Positions 1-11,155 of a stretch of 64,000 bases of DNA are shown here, in pieces. Below the pieces are notes generated by a model that ran no database searches, was not told where the DNA came from, and was given only the letters and a program-made list of their open reading frames with translations. This DNA comes from Glyphotaelius pellucidus (lineage: Eukaryota > Arthropoda > Insecta > Trichoptera > Limnephilidae), in assembly GCA_936435175.1 (NCBI GenBank), contig OW386559.1, positions 18,340,264-18,404,263 on the forward strand. Direction: 5' to 3'. The translations under genes and the position numbers were made by a program. Position 1 is the stretch's first letter. Every line of letters begins with the position of its first letter.

Positions 1-242
1 AACGAGATATTAATATGGACCATTGCAAGCACATAACAGTAGTAGACTTCTTCAATAGTGGATTTTGAATGTACAGAGAGACGAGGCCACCGCACATCTA
101 GACATCTCTTAGAATCTAGACTGGTAGAAATTATTCTTGTCATTTGTAACTATTCCGAGTATTGTCGCCAGCTCGGGAAAATTATGGGGGTATAGGATAG
201 GTAGAAATGTAAAGATACAAAGGTAGAAATGTTAAAGACTGA
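1..242. other. no gene seen
   Basis: AT-rich sequence upstream of the first TIR element. I see no coding, RNA or repeat signal that I can support. Confidence 0.4.
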
Positions 243-1169
243 TAATAAGGAACTCCAGTGAAAAATATTATGGCTTTAAAAAAATATGTTCATATAGACC
301 AATAAACGCTGATTCTGAATATAAAAGTTTTATTAAATAATATTTAACCTAGAGTTTAAAAAAATATATTAAAAAGTCCGTTTTAAAACAGTTCATTAAA
401 ACACCGTGTCAAGTTGGTATTATTGAATTTGTGAGGCGTGACGTCACCGCGTCCATAATTCTCCAGTCACCGTCATATTTGTATTGAAGATATGACAAGC
501 CATCCAGCATTCCGTATTATTGGTTTATAGAGATTTGGAAATATAATAGTTATTGTTTTTATTGAAACATTATTTAGGCCTAAATAATTCAGTATCAAAA
601 ATAAAGTATCTCTATTAGTTTAGTTATAATATTTAAAATATTCAAAAACTGTACAAAAATCTATCGTTATGCTAGTAATGCTAATAATGCGTAATGCTAA
701 TAATCCCAGTAACGCTCAAATGCTGAAATTCAAAATGGCCGGCGATGAACAGCTGATTCCAGTTACCTACAAAATTCATGCTTCGGTTTCCATAATATTG
801 ATTTTTTCCATAATAAGCTAAAAAAATAATAATTTCAAAAAATTTTATACCACTCTCCCGTAATAATATTGAAAAATATAATAAATATAATAAAATAAAT
901 AAATAATTGCACCTAAATAAAGTTTTACTTATTGAATAGTTTCATGGCTTCTACCATACAAAATGACAACATCTGTTGAAAATAACCAAAGCTTTTGGTC
1001 ATGATGCTAGATTCGGTGGTTTTCGGGGATCTTGAAAAATTTTAACTTTGAAATTTATTTTAACTATTAAAACTAACTATAAAAATAAAAATAAATATGC
1101 AGTTAGTTAAGTTAAAAGGTCATTATTCATTTAAAAAAATTAAAAAAATTGGACTGGAGTTCCTTATTA
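243..1169 (+). mobile_element. non-autonomous TIR element, copy 1 (MITE-F)
   Basis: A 927-bp element whose ends are inverted copies of TAATAAGGAACTCCAG. The left end reads TAATAAGGAACTCCAGTG and the right end CTGGAGTTCCTTATTA. Taking the outermost TA as target site gives a TA duplication, which would fit the Tc1/mariner superfamily, but that assignment is inference. A second, shorter copy in reverse orientation at 47626-48319 has the same ends and aligns over most of its interior, so this is a real dispersed family. No transposase reading frame is visible. The interior is AT-rich. Confidence 0.75.
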
Positions 1170-1638
1170 GTTAGTCTTTTAGCAATCGACAAAAACATAA
1201 GAAAAACAAACAACTTATGACATAACTTTCACAAACATATTTTTATTATTACGACAATAATTGCTAAAGTTCATGACGTAACATCTTACTTATGAAAAGA
1301 GCATTAATAAGAAAAAACACATAGCTAATGAAACAGAAGAAAAATTCTTCCATTAGAATGCCAGCGGAAGCGTTATTGCCTGAAAGTTTATCCAGAACGT
1401 TCTGGGAATATAAATTATTCCGAACCGAACACGGAATATAAATTTCTTAGACATTGTGGAAAAGAATGGAAGAATTTTCAATAAAATTTCAGTGAACATT
1501 ATTTGTGATAGATGATATACTCATGCAGAAGGTTTTAAATGATTTGATATAAAAATAAAGGGAAATAGAGGGAGAAAGGTATTATTTCTTTTTCATTTTT
1601 GCCTCAAAGACGCTCCATACCTTGGAAAGGTGACATTA
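1170..1638. other. no gene seen
   Basis: AT-rich DNA between the TIR element and a SINE. No supported feature. Confidence 0.4.
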
Positions 1639-1643
1639 TTTAA

Positions 1644-1848
1644 TTTTTTTTTTTTTATAAAGAAAGACAAACATTCCCGGGTTACGAATAACCCAACAAT
1701 TTTTGAAAATCTCCTACTACCACCACAGAAAGCCGAAAATGTTGCTTGTGTTGTGATAAAGGACTTGGCCAGCCGAGGATTCGAACACGGGACGCCCGGG
1801 TGGGACCCAAACGCGACGCTTACCCAACCACTGACCAGTCTGGCTGGC
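1644..1848 (-). mobile_element. tRNA-derived SINE (SINE-B), copy 1
   Basis: Read on the minus strand it begins with a tRNA-like head whose acceptor-like ends GCCAGCC and GGCTGGC pair perfectly. An intact B box (GTTCGAATCC) follows, then a body ending in an A-rich tail (the T run at 1644-1656). A 7-bp direct repeat TTTAATT flanks it at 1639-1645 and 1849-1855, overlapping the tail by two bases, consistent with a target-site duplication. A second copy lies at 31571-31768 on the plus strand. Confidence 0.75.
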
Positions 1849-1979
1849 TTTAATTAAAATAAATTTCCACCATGCGTTATTACAAATTTTCAAAAATATT
1901 GTAAATAAAACTGCATCATTTAAAAATTAAAGAAAGCTCAATAATTCTTCCAATAATGTGTTAAAACAAACGAATATAT

Positions 1980-2067
1980 ATTTTTTTTATTTCGTAGGAT
2001 TCGATCCTTGGTCCGCTGAATGTCTAGTCGCTAAGGTTTGTCAGGCGCTTTATACTACTAGACCAGG
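1980..2067 (-). repeat. tRNA-like SINE head relic
   Basis: The minus strand carries an A-box-like stretch (TGGTCTAGTAG) and a B-box-like stretch (GGATCGAATCC), followed by an A run. The spacing between boxes is too long for a functional tRNA and no cloverleaf forms, so I read it as a SINE head or tRNA relic. Confidence 0.45.
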
Positions 2068-2332
2068 GGTTGGAATTTGAGGCTCTTTACGTAGGCGTCT
2101 GCGGCTCTTCGGTCCTTCAGACATCAATTGCAATTTCACCTTTACTCAACCAGCCTTATGAGATGGAGCCGCCGAATGATTATTTTTTTGCATTCCAAAC
2201 ACAAAAACTGGTTTTAATTTAATAAGGAATCTATGCACAAGTCTGTTAATAGAAACATTAAACGGGCAGTTTAAATATAAAGAAAATCGTAATTATTGTT
2301 CCACCACATTTTTACCATAGTACGATTACAAC

Positions 2333-2350
2333 CACCCCCCCCCCCCCCCC
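2333..2350. repeat. poly-C tract
   Basis: A near-uninterrupted run of about 17 C residues in otherwise AT-rich DNA, directly next to the left arm of the fold-back at 2358. Confidence 0.9.
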
Positions 2351-2357
2351 ACTCTCT

Positions 2358-2642
2358 GAAGAGCAATTCTCTATTTTTTGTGAGAACGAGATTGTTCTCC
2401 CGCGAGATATCCTGTCAGATTTGTGTGATTATCTACGGCTGTTATTTGCTTTTTCTATCGGCCAATGTCAAAATTTCAGCTGTGGGCTGTCACGTAATTT
2501 AGTTGGGTCGTTTTAAACACGAATTCCTGCAAGTATTCATGATTATTTATTCATTTAACAGGTGTAGAAAATCACACAAATCTGACAGGACATCTCGCGG
2601 GAGAACGATCTCGTTCTCACAAAAGATAGAGAATAGCTCTTC
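2358..2642. repeat. fold-back (long inverted repeat) element
   Basis: Two arms of about 79 bp (2358-2436 and 2564-2642) are reverse complements with only a few mismatches. They share the segments GAACGAGATTGTTCTCCCGC (GATCG variant in the other arm) and CAGATTTGTGTGATT, and are separated by a spacer of about 127 bp. No coding capacity. A short related stretch (CACACAAATCTGACA) recurs at 22709-22723, so the arms belong to a dispersed family. Likely a fold-back MITE, superfamily unknown. Confidence 0.75.
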
Positions 2643-3264
2643 TGATATATTTGTTATCCTGTTTCTTTGACAAATTGGCTCTTCTCACTTGACAAACTGC
2701 CGATCTCTGCACTAGATCAAAAGAGACTTGCGTGGACCGTGGATTTATCGTATTATATTGGAACCGAGTACCGGTGAAATAAATAAATATTTTATTGTTA
2801 TATCATTCTTTCGCAGGGTAAATCCTAAGGTTGTGTGTGTTTGTCTGTTTTTAGTGTCGTTCGCTTCCGTTTCATCGAGTTTCGAATCACAAAGGTGCCA
2901 AAGAAGTTTTCACTTATAATATGGCATAATGATGTTTCAACATAAAATACAGGATGATTTTTGTGTATAAAATAAGCGTTGAAAATCTCTTTTCCATTTC
3001 CAGGAATAGAGGTCGGAGTGGTGCGGGAGAGATCCCTCTGAAATTGGGTATTAGTTATTTGGGGACTCCCGAATCTCGTAATCCGCCTGTCCAATCATAT
3101 TTCCATCGTGAATTCACTGTGGGCTACTGCAACGAATTAACTAGCCAGCCATTTTATTTTGTATAAACTGTACATAGAATAGAAGGTATTCAAACAAATT
3201 TATAAAATAAGAGCGAGTTCCCGGCATGTGTTACAATGCCCCTTAATAACGAAATTGTTTCTCC
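2643..3264. other. mostly unassigned; contains a fragment of repeat family H
   Basis: Around 2862-2925 a stretch with GTTTCATCGAGTTTCGAATC followed by CCAAAGAAGTTTTCACTT resembles a motif seen again at 47550-47612, 50195-50260 and, reversed, 54228-54275. Nothing else was recognised. Confidence 0.4.
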
Positions 3265-3430
3265 TTGAATGTCCTTTCCCATTCATCCCGTTCCCCTTCT
3301 ACCTCCCCTTCCTCTTCCGCATCCCCTTTCCACTCTCCCGTTCCCCCGTCCCGCCAACCCCCTTTTCGCGTTCCATTTATTCAGTCCCAGTACATTCAGT
3401 TTTCAAACAGCTCGCGTGTCACCTATTACA
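3265..3430. repeat. C/T-rich dispersed repeat (family L), copy 1
   Basis: A pyrimidine-rich block ending in a segment with CAGTACATTCAGTTTTCAAA. A close copy of the last 60 bp occurs at 34118-34178, again behind a C-rich block. Origin unknown. Confidence 0.5.
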
Positions 3431-4061
3431 TTTTTTTATTAAAATTTTAATTTTTCACGTATTACAAATATTCATTTTTGCATATTATAAAAACAATCAA
3501 ATTTGGTACCTAACACATGTACCAATTTAAAATGCCTATAATTCTTCTCTTACTTAGTATTTCAAGTATTCATTAATTTAAAGAATTTATCCGAGAATTG
3601 AATTTTGATTAAACAATCGATGGTTTGCAAAATGTCATTCTCAAAATGTCGGCTTTTGACAGTTTCGCAAGAGTTTTTTTAAAAACTTTTCAGATGTGTT
3701 GTCATGTGTTTGTAATAATCCAGAAATTTTCCCGGGGTTGTAAAGAAGGTATTTTGAAAGATTCAAACATTTCCTAAGCAACTTGTTAAATGCCAAGGAG
3801 GAAACAATGTAAAATCGCGATGTTTTGACTTTGACGTAATATTTTGTGGGTTTATTTTGTGCTATTGTATATTATATTTACTGAAACACATTTCTTAAAC
3901 AATAAGCTACGCATAAAAACAACATTACTTGCGTTTATTTGATGAATTTATACGTTTTACGATCTTTTTCACGAGAACAACTCTACCCAATTTGACAGCT
4001 CTAAAACCGGGAAAAATCTTAGAGAATTTAATACAAATTATTCTGAGTAGCTAGGAGTTTT
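3431..4061. other. no gene seen
   Basis: AT-rich DNA with no supported feature. Confidence 0.4.
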
Positions 4062-4220
4062 TACGGTATTTTATACCTTAAGAACAAGAATGCCCCAAGC
4101 GATTATGACCTTGTACTTCATACGTTTTCTTTATACATAAGGGTTAAAATCGCATTCCAAAATAATTTTTTTTGAACATTTTGGCGTGTGCGCCGGCGCA
4201 CGAGCGGCAAATGACGAGTT
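4062..4220 (+). repeat. dispersed repeat (family G), copy 1
   Basis: Contains a segment around GACCTTGTACTTCATACG and a self-complementary GTGCGCCGGCGCAC. The same order of blocks is found reversed at 45172-45320. Confidence 0.55.
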
Positions 4221-4894
4221 TATACCAATACATAGACAACTCACTAATATATGAACAAGTATATTTTGATTTATATGTATAGATTTTGGCCTCAAATATA
4301 AAATTAAGTTTTGTATAAAGAGGTGAGCAGCCGTTCCCTTAAGAAACTTTCGATGTGATGAGGTTCAAGGTTTTCTTCTATAATATTGTGCCTTGAATGA
4401 TTGGTAAATAATTTTGTACTGCCGGTTCACCCGCCAAAATAGCCAGTTAACCTTTACGATTATGCTAAACTTGACTTTTAAAGCTTTGAATATGGCAACG
4501 CAAGTGTTAGTTACGTAGGGCGTGAATCGGTAAAAATAGGTTATGTTGTTTTAATTAATAAGATTCTCACCTCCCATCCCAGCTTCACAACATACCACAG
4601 TTAGGCCCTCCGTTCGTAGAGATACTTACAAACTACACGATTGTGACGCAACCAAAAGTACTCTGCAGATATACTACTCAGTTATAAAATTCTATTAAAA
4701 AAAGTAGACTGTATGTGTGCTGCCGGAATCAAAGAAAACCATTTTCATATTCTGAGTGTAGTTTTAATTTCCAGCATACAGATTTAGTTTAAACCAGTTC
4801 CGTATTCAGATTATAACGATAACAAGTTGCAGCAAGTTGGGGTGAGGTTTCAGATTGTCCGGATCTTGGCGGCGGATGCGTCTGCCCACCAACT
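4221..4894. other. no gene seen
   Basis: AT-rich DNA. No supported feature. Confidence 0.35.
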
Positions 4895-4897
4895 TTC

Positions 4898-5262
4898 AGT
4901 TGGTTTCCATACACGGCACTACCCTAAATATACTGAACATGATCAGTTTTCACTTGCAGCCGCGGAGTTAACACAATGTCAAGCAATATCAAATGACTTT
5001 TTTTCCAACATCAATCCATGCCTTTTCCACTAAATCCTTTCTTACGTATTCTGGTAAGGTAAAGTTGTATAAACGTGCATTTTTTTCCACTTTCAAAACA
5101 AATCTGACATTTCTTTCATGTTCCGATGCCATTTTTGTCAAACGTCAAAGGAAAAGTAGCAGACACGAATGATGCAACGCGTAGCGTGCGATCAGCACCG
5201 TCAGTAGCATGAAACTGACTTCAAACCGACAACTGCCGCGTAGCGCCGTGTACGAACACTAG
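4898..5262 (-). mobile_element. Harbinger-like element relic
   Basis: The two edges carry imperfect inverted copies of a sequence containing (A/G)TACACGGC: CATACACGGCACTA on the left, and TAGCGCCGTGTACG, its approximate reverse complement, on the right. Between them on the minus strand lies a short MADF-like reading frame. PIF/Harbinger transposons are known to encode a separate Myb/MADF DNA-binding protein, so inverted ends plus a MADF start suggest a deleted Harbinger copy. No transposase is present and I could not define a clean target-site duplication. Confidence 0.5.
4989..5132 (-). pseudogene. MADF-domain protein, N-terminal fragment
   Basis: A 47-codon frame from ATG (5132 on the minus strand) to a stop at 4989-4991. 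It contains a MADF-like arrangement: a hydrophobic start (RFVLKVEKNARLYNF), the LPEY turn and VRKDLVEKAWIDVGKK, matching the usual 'LYD...PEY...AW..I' pattern of MADF helices 1-2. A full MADF domain is about 80-90 residues with a third helix, so the frame is truncated by the stop. MADF proteins bind DNA, and in PIF/Harbinger elements they help bring the transposase to the ends. The surrounding inverted ends point to that origin rather than a host transcription factor. Domain call by eye. Confidence 0.55.
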
Positions 5263-5294
5263 CAAAATCGTACGGGGGGTACTCTCGAGCGGCG

Positions 5295-5607
5295 CGCCCT
5301 GAGGAAAATAATTTCCCTCAGGGCCTATGTCATTTTTGGGATTGCTGTGTGGAGGATTTTTTTAAGGAAAGAAGGAGAGGAGAGTTGTGGGAAGGAAAAG
5401 GGTTTAAAGGGTGGGTAGGAATCTGGGATTCAGTGTGTCATGGTCATCCGCCTCCAAGACCTAGACAAACCTCACCCCATGAACCCGGGCACCCCTGCTA
5501 AATCACCAAACGTAGCGAACCACTTGGGGTGACCTATGGCAGAGGTGTTATTTATCAAATAAAGGTTCCCGGGGCGGCGGTACTGATTCCCGCCACCCGA
5601 TTGTTAC
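5295..5607 (-). mobile_element. LINE-H-related non-coding retroposon, copy 1
   Basis: On the minus strand it begins near a GC-rich 5' block (GTACCGCCGCCC type), passes a CCAAGTGGTTCGCTACGTTT segment, and ends with the LINE-H 3' hairpin arms CCCTGAGGGAAA and TTTCCTCAGGG. There is no reverse transcriptase frame. It looks like a LINE-H 5' end joined to its 3' end, that is an internally deleted or SINE-like partner. The extreme 3' part is lost here. Confidence 0.7.
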
Positions 5608-5942
5608 AATCGCTCAACACTCTCCAAGGGTTTTGGCTCTAACGACGATGTTGTTTATTTTTATTTATTTATTTATATTATTCTACGACCATACGAGAGC
5701 TAAACACGCCTTTATGTTTATATGCCTATCGTAAGGTATTCGCGATAATAAAAAAACGGGCTTTTACAAACAAGTGATGTACTAATATAATAATAATTTT
5801 GTGAAAAACAGGAACCATGAAGTGAAATAAACTATTTGAATTATGTAGAACACATGCATTATTATTATTGAGGTATGCTATTATAGCCTTCTTGTAACTA
5901 CATTCCTTGCGTTTTATTTTTTTTTGCGTTAGAGCCACACTG
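5608..5942. other. no gene seen
   Basis: AT-rich spacer between two LINE-H-related copies, with a (TTTA) run near 5655-5676. No supported feature. Confidence 0.4.
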
Positions 5943-6240
5943 GAGGCTTCGAGGAAAATAATTACCCTTAGGGTCTATGTCATCTTGGGGATGCTGTGTG
6001 GAGGGTCGTTTTAAGTGAAGGAAGGTGAGGATGTCCTGGGAAGGAAACTGGTATGAAGGGTTAGTAGGAATCTGGGGATCAGTGTGCCCAGGTCATCCGC
6101 TGCAAAAGCCTAGACAAATCTCACCCCGAGAATCCGGGCACCCTGCTGAGTCACCAAACGTAGCGATCCACTTAGGGTGACCTATGGCAGAGGTGTTGTT
6201 TATATTTCCCAGGGCAGCGGTAGCCATTCCCGCTTCCCAT
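5943..6240 (-). mobile_element. LINE-H-related non-coding retroposon, copy 2
   Basis: Same structure and orientation as the copy at 5295-5607, more diverged. The 3' hairpin is degraded, while the 5' GC-rich block and the CACTTAGGGTGACCTATGGC segment are recognisable. Confidence 0.7.
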
Positions 6241-6468
6241 ACATACTTCTACTTCTTCTGAGAAAGTATTGCCAACTGCAAGCAATCTAGGTACAAGCAA
6301 GTACATTAAGGTTGAAGTGCAGATATTATAGTTGCAACTAAAAAATTATTTTAGATAATATAGTAGTTTTTGTTGGTATATGAAAGGTAATGAAGACAAC
6401 GGAGAGATGGTTAAAATAAAATCGATCGATGAATAGCAATCGTCCGGCGACGATGCATAAAAAAATTA

Positions 6469-9083
6469 TATAAGAATAAAACAACAACGACAAAAAAAGC
6501 AATACAGTTCGGTGATATAAGAATAAAACAACAACGACAAAAAGAGACAATGCAGTTCGGTGATAAGTAAGAATAAAATAACAACGACAAAAAAAGAGAC
6601 AATACAGTACGGTGACATGTATGAACAAAACAACAACGACAAAAAGAGACAATACAGTACGGTGAAATGTAAGAACAAAACAACAACGACAAAAAGAGAC
6701 AATACAGTACGGTGAAATGTAAGAACAAAACAACAATGACAAAAAGAGACAATACAGTACGGTGATATATAAGAACAAAACAACAACGACAAAAAGAAAC
6801 AATACAGTACGGTGATATGTAAGAACAAAACAACAACGACAAAAAGAGACAATACAGTACGGTGATATGTAAGAACAAAACAACAACGACAAAAAGAGAC
6901 AATGCAGTACGGTGATATGTAAGAACAAAACAACAACGACAAAAAGAGACAATGCAGTTTGGTGATATGTAAGAACAAAACAACAACGACAAAAAGAGAC
7001 AATGCAGTTTGGTGATATGTAAGAACAAAACAACAACGATAAAAAGAGACAATGCAGTTTGGTGATATGTAAGAACAAAACAACAACGACAAAAAGAGAC
7101 AATGCAGTTTGGTGATACTTAAGAATAAAACAACAACGACAAAAAAAAGACAATACAGTACGGTGACATGTATGAACAAAACAACAATGACAAAAAGAGA
7201 CAATACAGTACGGTGATATGTAAGAACAAAACAACAATGACAAAAAGAGACAATACAGTACGGTGATATGTAAGAACAAAACAACAACGACAAAAAGAGA
7301 CAATGCAGTTTGGTGATATGTAAGAACAAAACAACAACGACAAAAAGAGACAATGCAGTTTGGTGATATGTAAGAACAAAACAACAACGACAAAAAGAGA
7401 CAATGCAGTTTGGTGATACTTAAGAATAAAAAAACAACGACAAAAAAAGAGACAATACAGTACGGTGACATGTATGAACAAAACAACAACGACAAAAAGA
7501 GACAATACAGTACGGTGAAATGTAAGAACAAAACAACAATGACAAAAAGAGACAATACAGTACGGTGATATGTAAGAACAAAACAACAACGACAAAAAGA
7601 GACAATACAGTACGGTGATATATAAGAACAAAACAACAACGACAAAAAGAGACAATGCAGTTTGGTGATACGTAAGAATAAAACAACAACGACAAAAAAA
7701 GAGACAATACAGTACGGTGATATGTATGAACAAAACAACAACGACAAAAAGAGACAATACAGTACGGTGAAATGTAAGAACAAAACAACAACGACAAAAA
7801 GAGACAATACAGTACGGTGATATGTAAGAACAAAACAACAACGACAAAAAGAGACAATGTAGTTCGGTGATACGTAAGAATAAAACAACAACGACAAAAA
7901 AAGAGACAATACAGTACGGTGACATGTATGAACAAAACAACAACGACAAAAAGAGACAATACAGTACGGTGATATATAAGAACAAAACAACAACGACAAA
8001 AAGAGACAATACAGTACGGTGATATGTAAGAACAAAACAACAACGACAAAAAGAGACAATACAGTACGGTGATATGTAAGAACAAAACAACAACGACAAA
8101 AAGAGACAATGTAGTTCGGTGATACGTAAGAATAAAACAACAACGACAAAAAAAGAGACAATACAGTACGGTGACATGTATGAACAAAACAACAACGACA
8201 AAAAGAGACAATACAGTACGGTGATATATAAGAACAAAACAACAACGACAAAAAGAGACAATACAGTACGGTGATATGTAAGAACAAAACAACAACGACA
8301 AAAAGAGACAATACAGTACGGTGATATATAAGAACAAAACAACAACGACAAAAAGAGACAATGCAGTTTGGTGATACGTAAGAATAAAACAACAACGACA
8401 AAAAAAGAGACAATACAGTACGGTGATATGTATGAACAAAACAACAACGACAAAAAGAGACAATACAGTACGGTGAAATGTAAGAACAAAACAACAACGA
8501 CAAAAAGAGACAATACAGTACGGTGATATGTAAGAACAAAACAACAACGACAAAAAGAGACAATGTAGTTCGGTGATACGTAAGAATAAAACAACAACGA
8601 CAAAAAAAGAGACAATACAGTACGGTGACATGTATGAACAAAACAACAACGACAAAAAGAGACAATACAGTACGGTGATATATAAGAACAAAACAACAAC
8701 GACAAAAAGAGACAATACAGTACGGTGATATGTAAGAACAAAACAACAACGACAAAAAGAGACAATACAATACGGTGATATATAAGAACAAAACAACAAC
8801 GACAAAAAGAGACAATACAGTACGGTGATATGTAAGAACAAAACAACAACGACAAAAAGAGACAATACAGTACGGTGATATATAAGAACAAAACAACAAC
8901 GACAAAAAGAGACAATACAGTACGGTGATATGTAAGAACAAAACAACAACGACAAAAAGAGACAATACAGTACGGTGATATATAAGAACAAAACAACAAC
9001 GACAAAAAGAGACAATAAAATTCGGTGATACGTAAGAACAAATCAACAACGACAAAAAGAAATAATAGAGAGACAATACGGTT
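6469..9083. repeat. satellite array, 50-bp unit, about 51 copies
   Basis: Tandem units of 50 bp (core AACAACAACGACAAAAAGAG then ACAATACAGTACGGTGATAT) run for 2.6 kb. Some units are 52 bp because of two extra A residues. Variants (GCAGTTTGGTGATA, GTAGTTCGGTGATACG, GACATGTATG, GATATATAAG) recur in order, so groups of four, five or six units form higher-order repeats. The units contain no minus-strand stop in any frame, so the array is open in all three minus frames (one run exceeds 900 codons). Because 50 is not a multiple of 3, all frames cycle through the same cysteine-rich hydrophobic peptide. I treat this as a by-product, not a gene. Both edges decay into degenerate units. Confidence 0.95.
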
Positions 9084-10061
9084 CAGAGGCAATATAGTTG
9101 CATGAAGTCAAGTGAAAACAAGAGATTCGAGAAATTTTGTTAGTTCAGGGGAAATAGCTATCCAAGAGGGAAGATTGAATATGGTTATTTATAATTTGAA
9201 AAATAATTTAATGCCATTTTTATTTTGACCTACGTTTATCTAATGTTTCTAATTGTTAAATTTTAATATTCTATCGGTTTCCACAGTCGGTAAGCATTGC
9301 GAATTTTAAATTCTGTTCTATAGGACAATGCCTGATTGTCTCTTTTGGACGGATTCGATCCTTATCATGTGTATATCTCATGAATTCAAAATTCCGGAAC
9401 AATATTCAATTTGTGTGTGACACATTGCAAGGAATATGATAATAATTATTTTTGCTTTGATAACTTTTACGCTATGACTTTTAATTAATATAACCTAAAC
9501 AATTATTACATTCTTCAAACAAGTTGTACTCCATTTAATACAGCGTGCCTACAATATTTGATATCTTCCATTTCACAGCAAAGTTACGCGAGTTCTTTAT
9601 TTTCTCAGAAGTTCCAGCAAAAATATTAAAAGAATCTTTGCCTGAAAGATTTGGGCTTGCTTCACAAGATTTAATAAAAGGGAAACAGAGATTAAGTACT
9701 TTTTATCATTTTTTCAGTCCTGTACAATATGTTTCAGCGAGCCAAAAACTTTGACAAAATCATCGGGATTTTTTACGATCTGGAAAACTTTTGTTTGGCA
9801 TGAGTTCGTTGTTCGCAATTCAGTCAACAATTTTTGCCACGTTATTTGGTTCTTCCGTACAGTTAATACTCGTACGATTTTGGTCAAAATATATTTTTTT
9901 GGTAGCGCAATCTATCAATCTGGTGACCCAACTGCTGATCCCCCAACAATGGTCCCCGAAATTATAATCATTATTAAATTATAGTTTTTTGTTCGTTATT
10001 CACCAATTTAAAACCTTAAAACAACTTCAAATTCTTTTAATAATTAGTTAGTATGGATATA
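9084..10061. other. no gene seen
   Basis: AT-rich DNA. Short open stretches at 9545-9754 and 9751-9984 have no recognisable domain and no splice or start context that supports a gene. Confidence 0.4.
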
Positions 10062-10604
10062 TTTTTTTATATGAATACCGCACAAGAGTCCCAACTATTC
10101 CCGTCTGGGGCCAGTGAGACTTTGGCATCCCCGATTGGAATATCTTGTGAGGTTGAAGGTAGTGGGGAGGGGAAGGAGATGGGGAAGAGGTGAGGAAGTA
10201 CCCTACTATTCAGATCTGGTCACCAAACACGTCTACAGCTTTTTCGTTATTTGTTTTTGGGGTGTTATGCTTTTGGGTGTTGCGCTACCTCCTTCTTTAG
10301 CCAACGTTTCGGACAACGTTACAGCGTCCATCATCAAGGCGATGTGTAAAACGTATAAAAACGTATCAGACGTCTAAAGCCATTCCAAGCAACGTATCAA
10401 TTATGAATGTTGGTCTTGCACCAGAGCGGTACTGAGAGTACATTCCACTCTGGAACGTGCCGCAAATACACAATACATTATTTTAAATGAATTAATTGTG
10501 AAATGACACAAATTAATCAAATAAAATTTATTTGCCACGCCGGGATTCGATCCTGCAACCTTCGGATTGCGAGTTAAGAGCCTTACCGCTAGACCACGCC
10601 GGCC
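10062..10604 (-). mobile_element. tRNA-derived SINE (SINE-A), near full length, interrupted
   Basis: On the minus strand it starts with a tRNA-like head (GGCCGGCGTGGTCTAGCGG then AGGATCGAATCCCGGCG, A- and B-box-like). It passes a linker with TTTGATTAATTTGTG, then a body with the CAGAGTGGAA and CTCTCAGTACCGCTCTGGTG blocks, then a C-rich stretch (CTTCCCCTCCCCACTACC) and ends in CGGTATTCATAT plus A residues. This is the best reference copy in the window. Its body is split at 10217-10376 by a copy of another repeat (family N). Confidence 0.8.
10217..10376 (+). mobile_element. family N half-element inserted in SINE-A
   Basis: An insert inside the SINE body. The 7-bp sequence ACGTCTA is present at both junctions, consistent with a target-site duplication. 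The insert carries the family N core (GTTACAGCGTCCATCATCAA) also seen at 52581-52834 and, diverged, at 28085-28195. Only one arm of the fold-back seen at 52.6 kb is present. Confidence 0.65.
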
Positions 10605-11155
10605 GTGTAAGTTATACGAATTTATTTAGAGTGTCAATTTTTTGTACTTTTACGCTGGTATATACAGCATATTTTTTATTTGTTGAATATAATGGTACAG
10701 AGGTTACATGTTTTTATAAATTAAATAAAGTTTTTCTTTTAAAAATTACTTAATTAATAAGTATTACACCTTTTTTTAGAGCAGAGCTCGAGTAAAAAAG
10801 GCGGAGAAAACGAATGCAAAGCACAATTTAACAAAGAAAAAAATAGTATTTTTTTTATGTGTAAAACAAAAGATAGGAATTAAACAGTGAAGTAAGAAAA
10901 AAGGTCATATATGTAAGTATACACATACACACACGTAGATATACACACATACCTACATATATACACATATACAAAATGTTATCGCCATGTGTACATATAA
11001 AAAAAACATATGCATATGTGTACACATACATATATAAAAATATACATGTATGAATATAATAGAAATGAAGTTGAAGAGGTAACAAAAAAGAAAGGAGAAA
11101 AATAAAGAAAGAAAAAGGATATCCGTATACTACAATTGTGTTGAGAAGTATAGTA
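10605..11155. other. AT-rich spacer with a TA/CA simple-repeat stretch
   Basis: 10910-11050 is rich in alternating TACACATA-type simple sequence. It may be the 3' untranslated part of the minus-strand LINE that ends at 11156, since no other feature intervenes. Confidence 0.4.

Noticed and set aside
6469..9083. Possible CRISPR array because of regular short repeats
   Set aside because: There are no unique spacers between repeats, units are contiguous, and the sequence is eukaryotic.
6338..9092. Very long minus-strand open reading frames, up to 912 codons, in all three frames
   Set aside because: They coincide with the 50-bp satellite. The unit has no minus-strand stop in any frame, so length is no evidence of coding, and the peptide is only the translated repeat.
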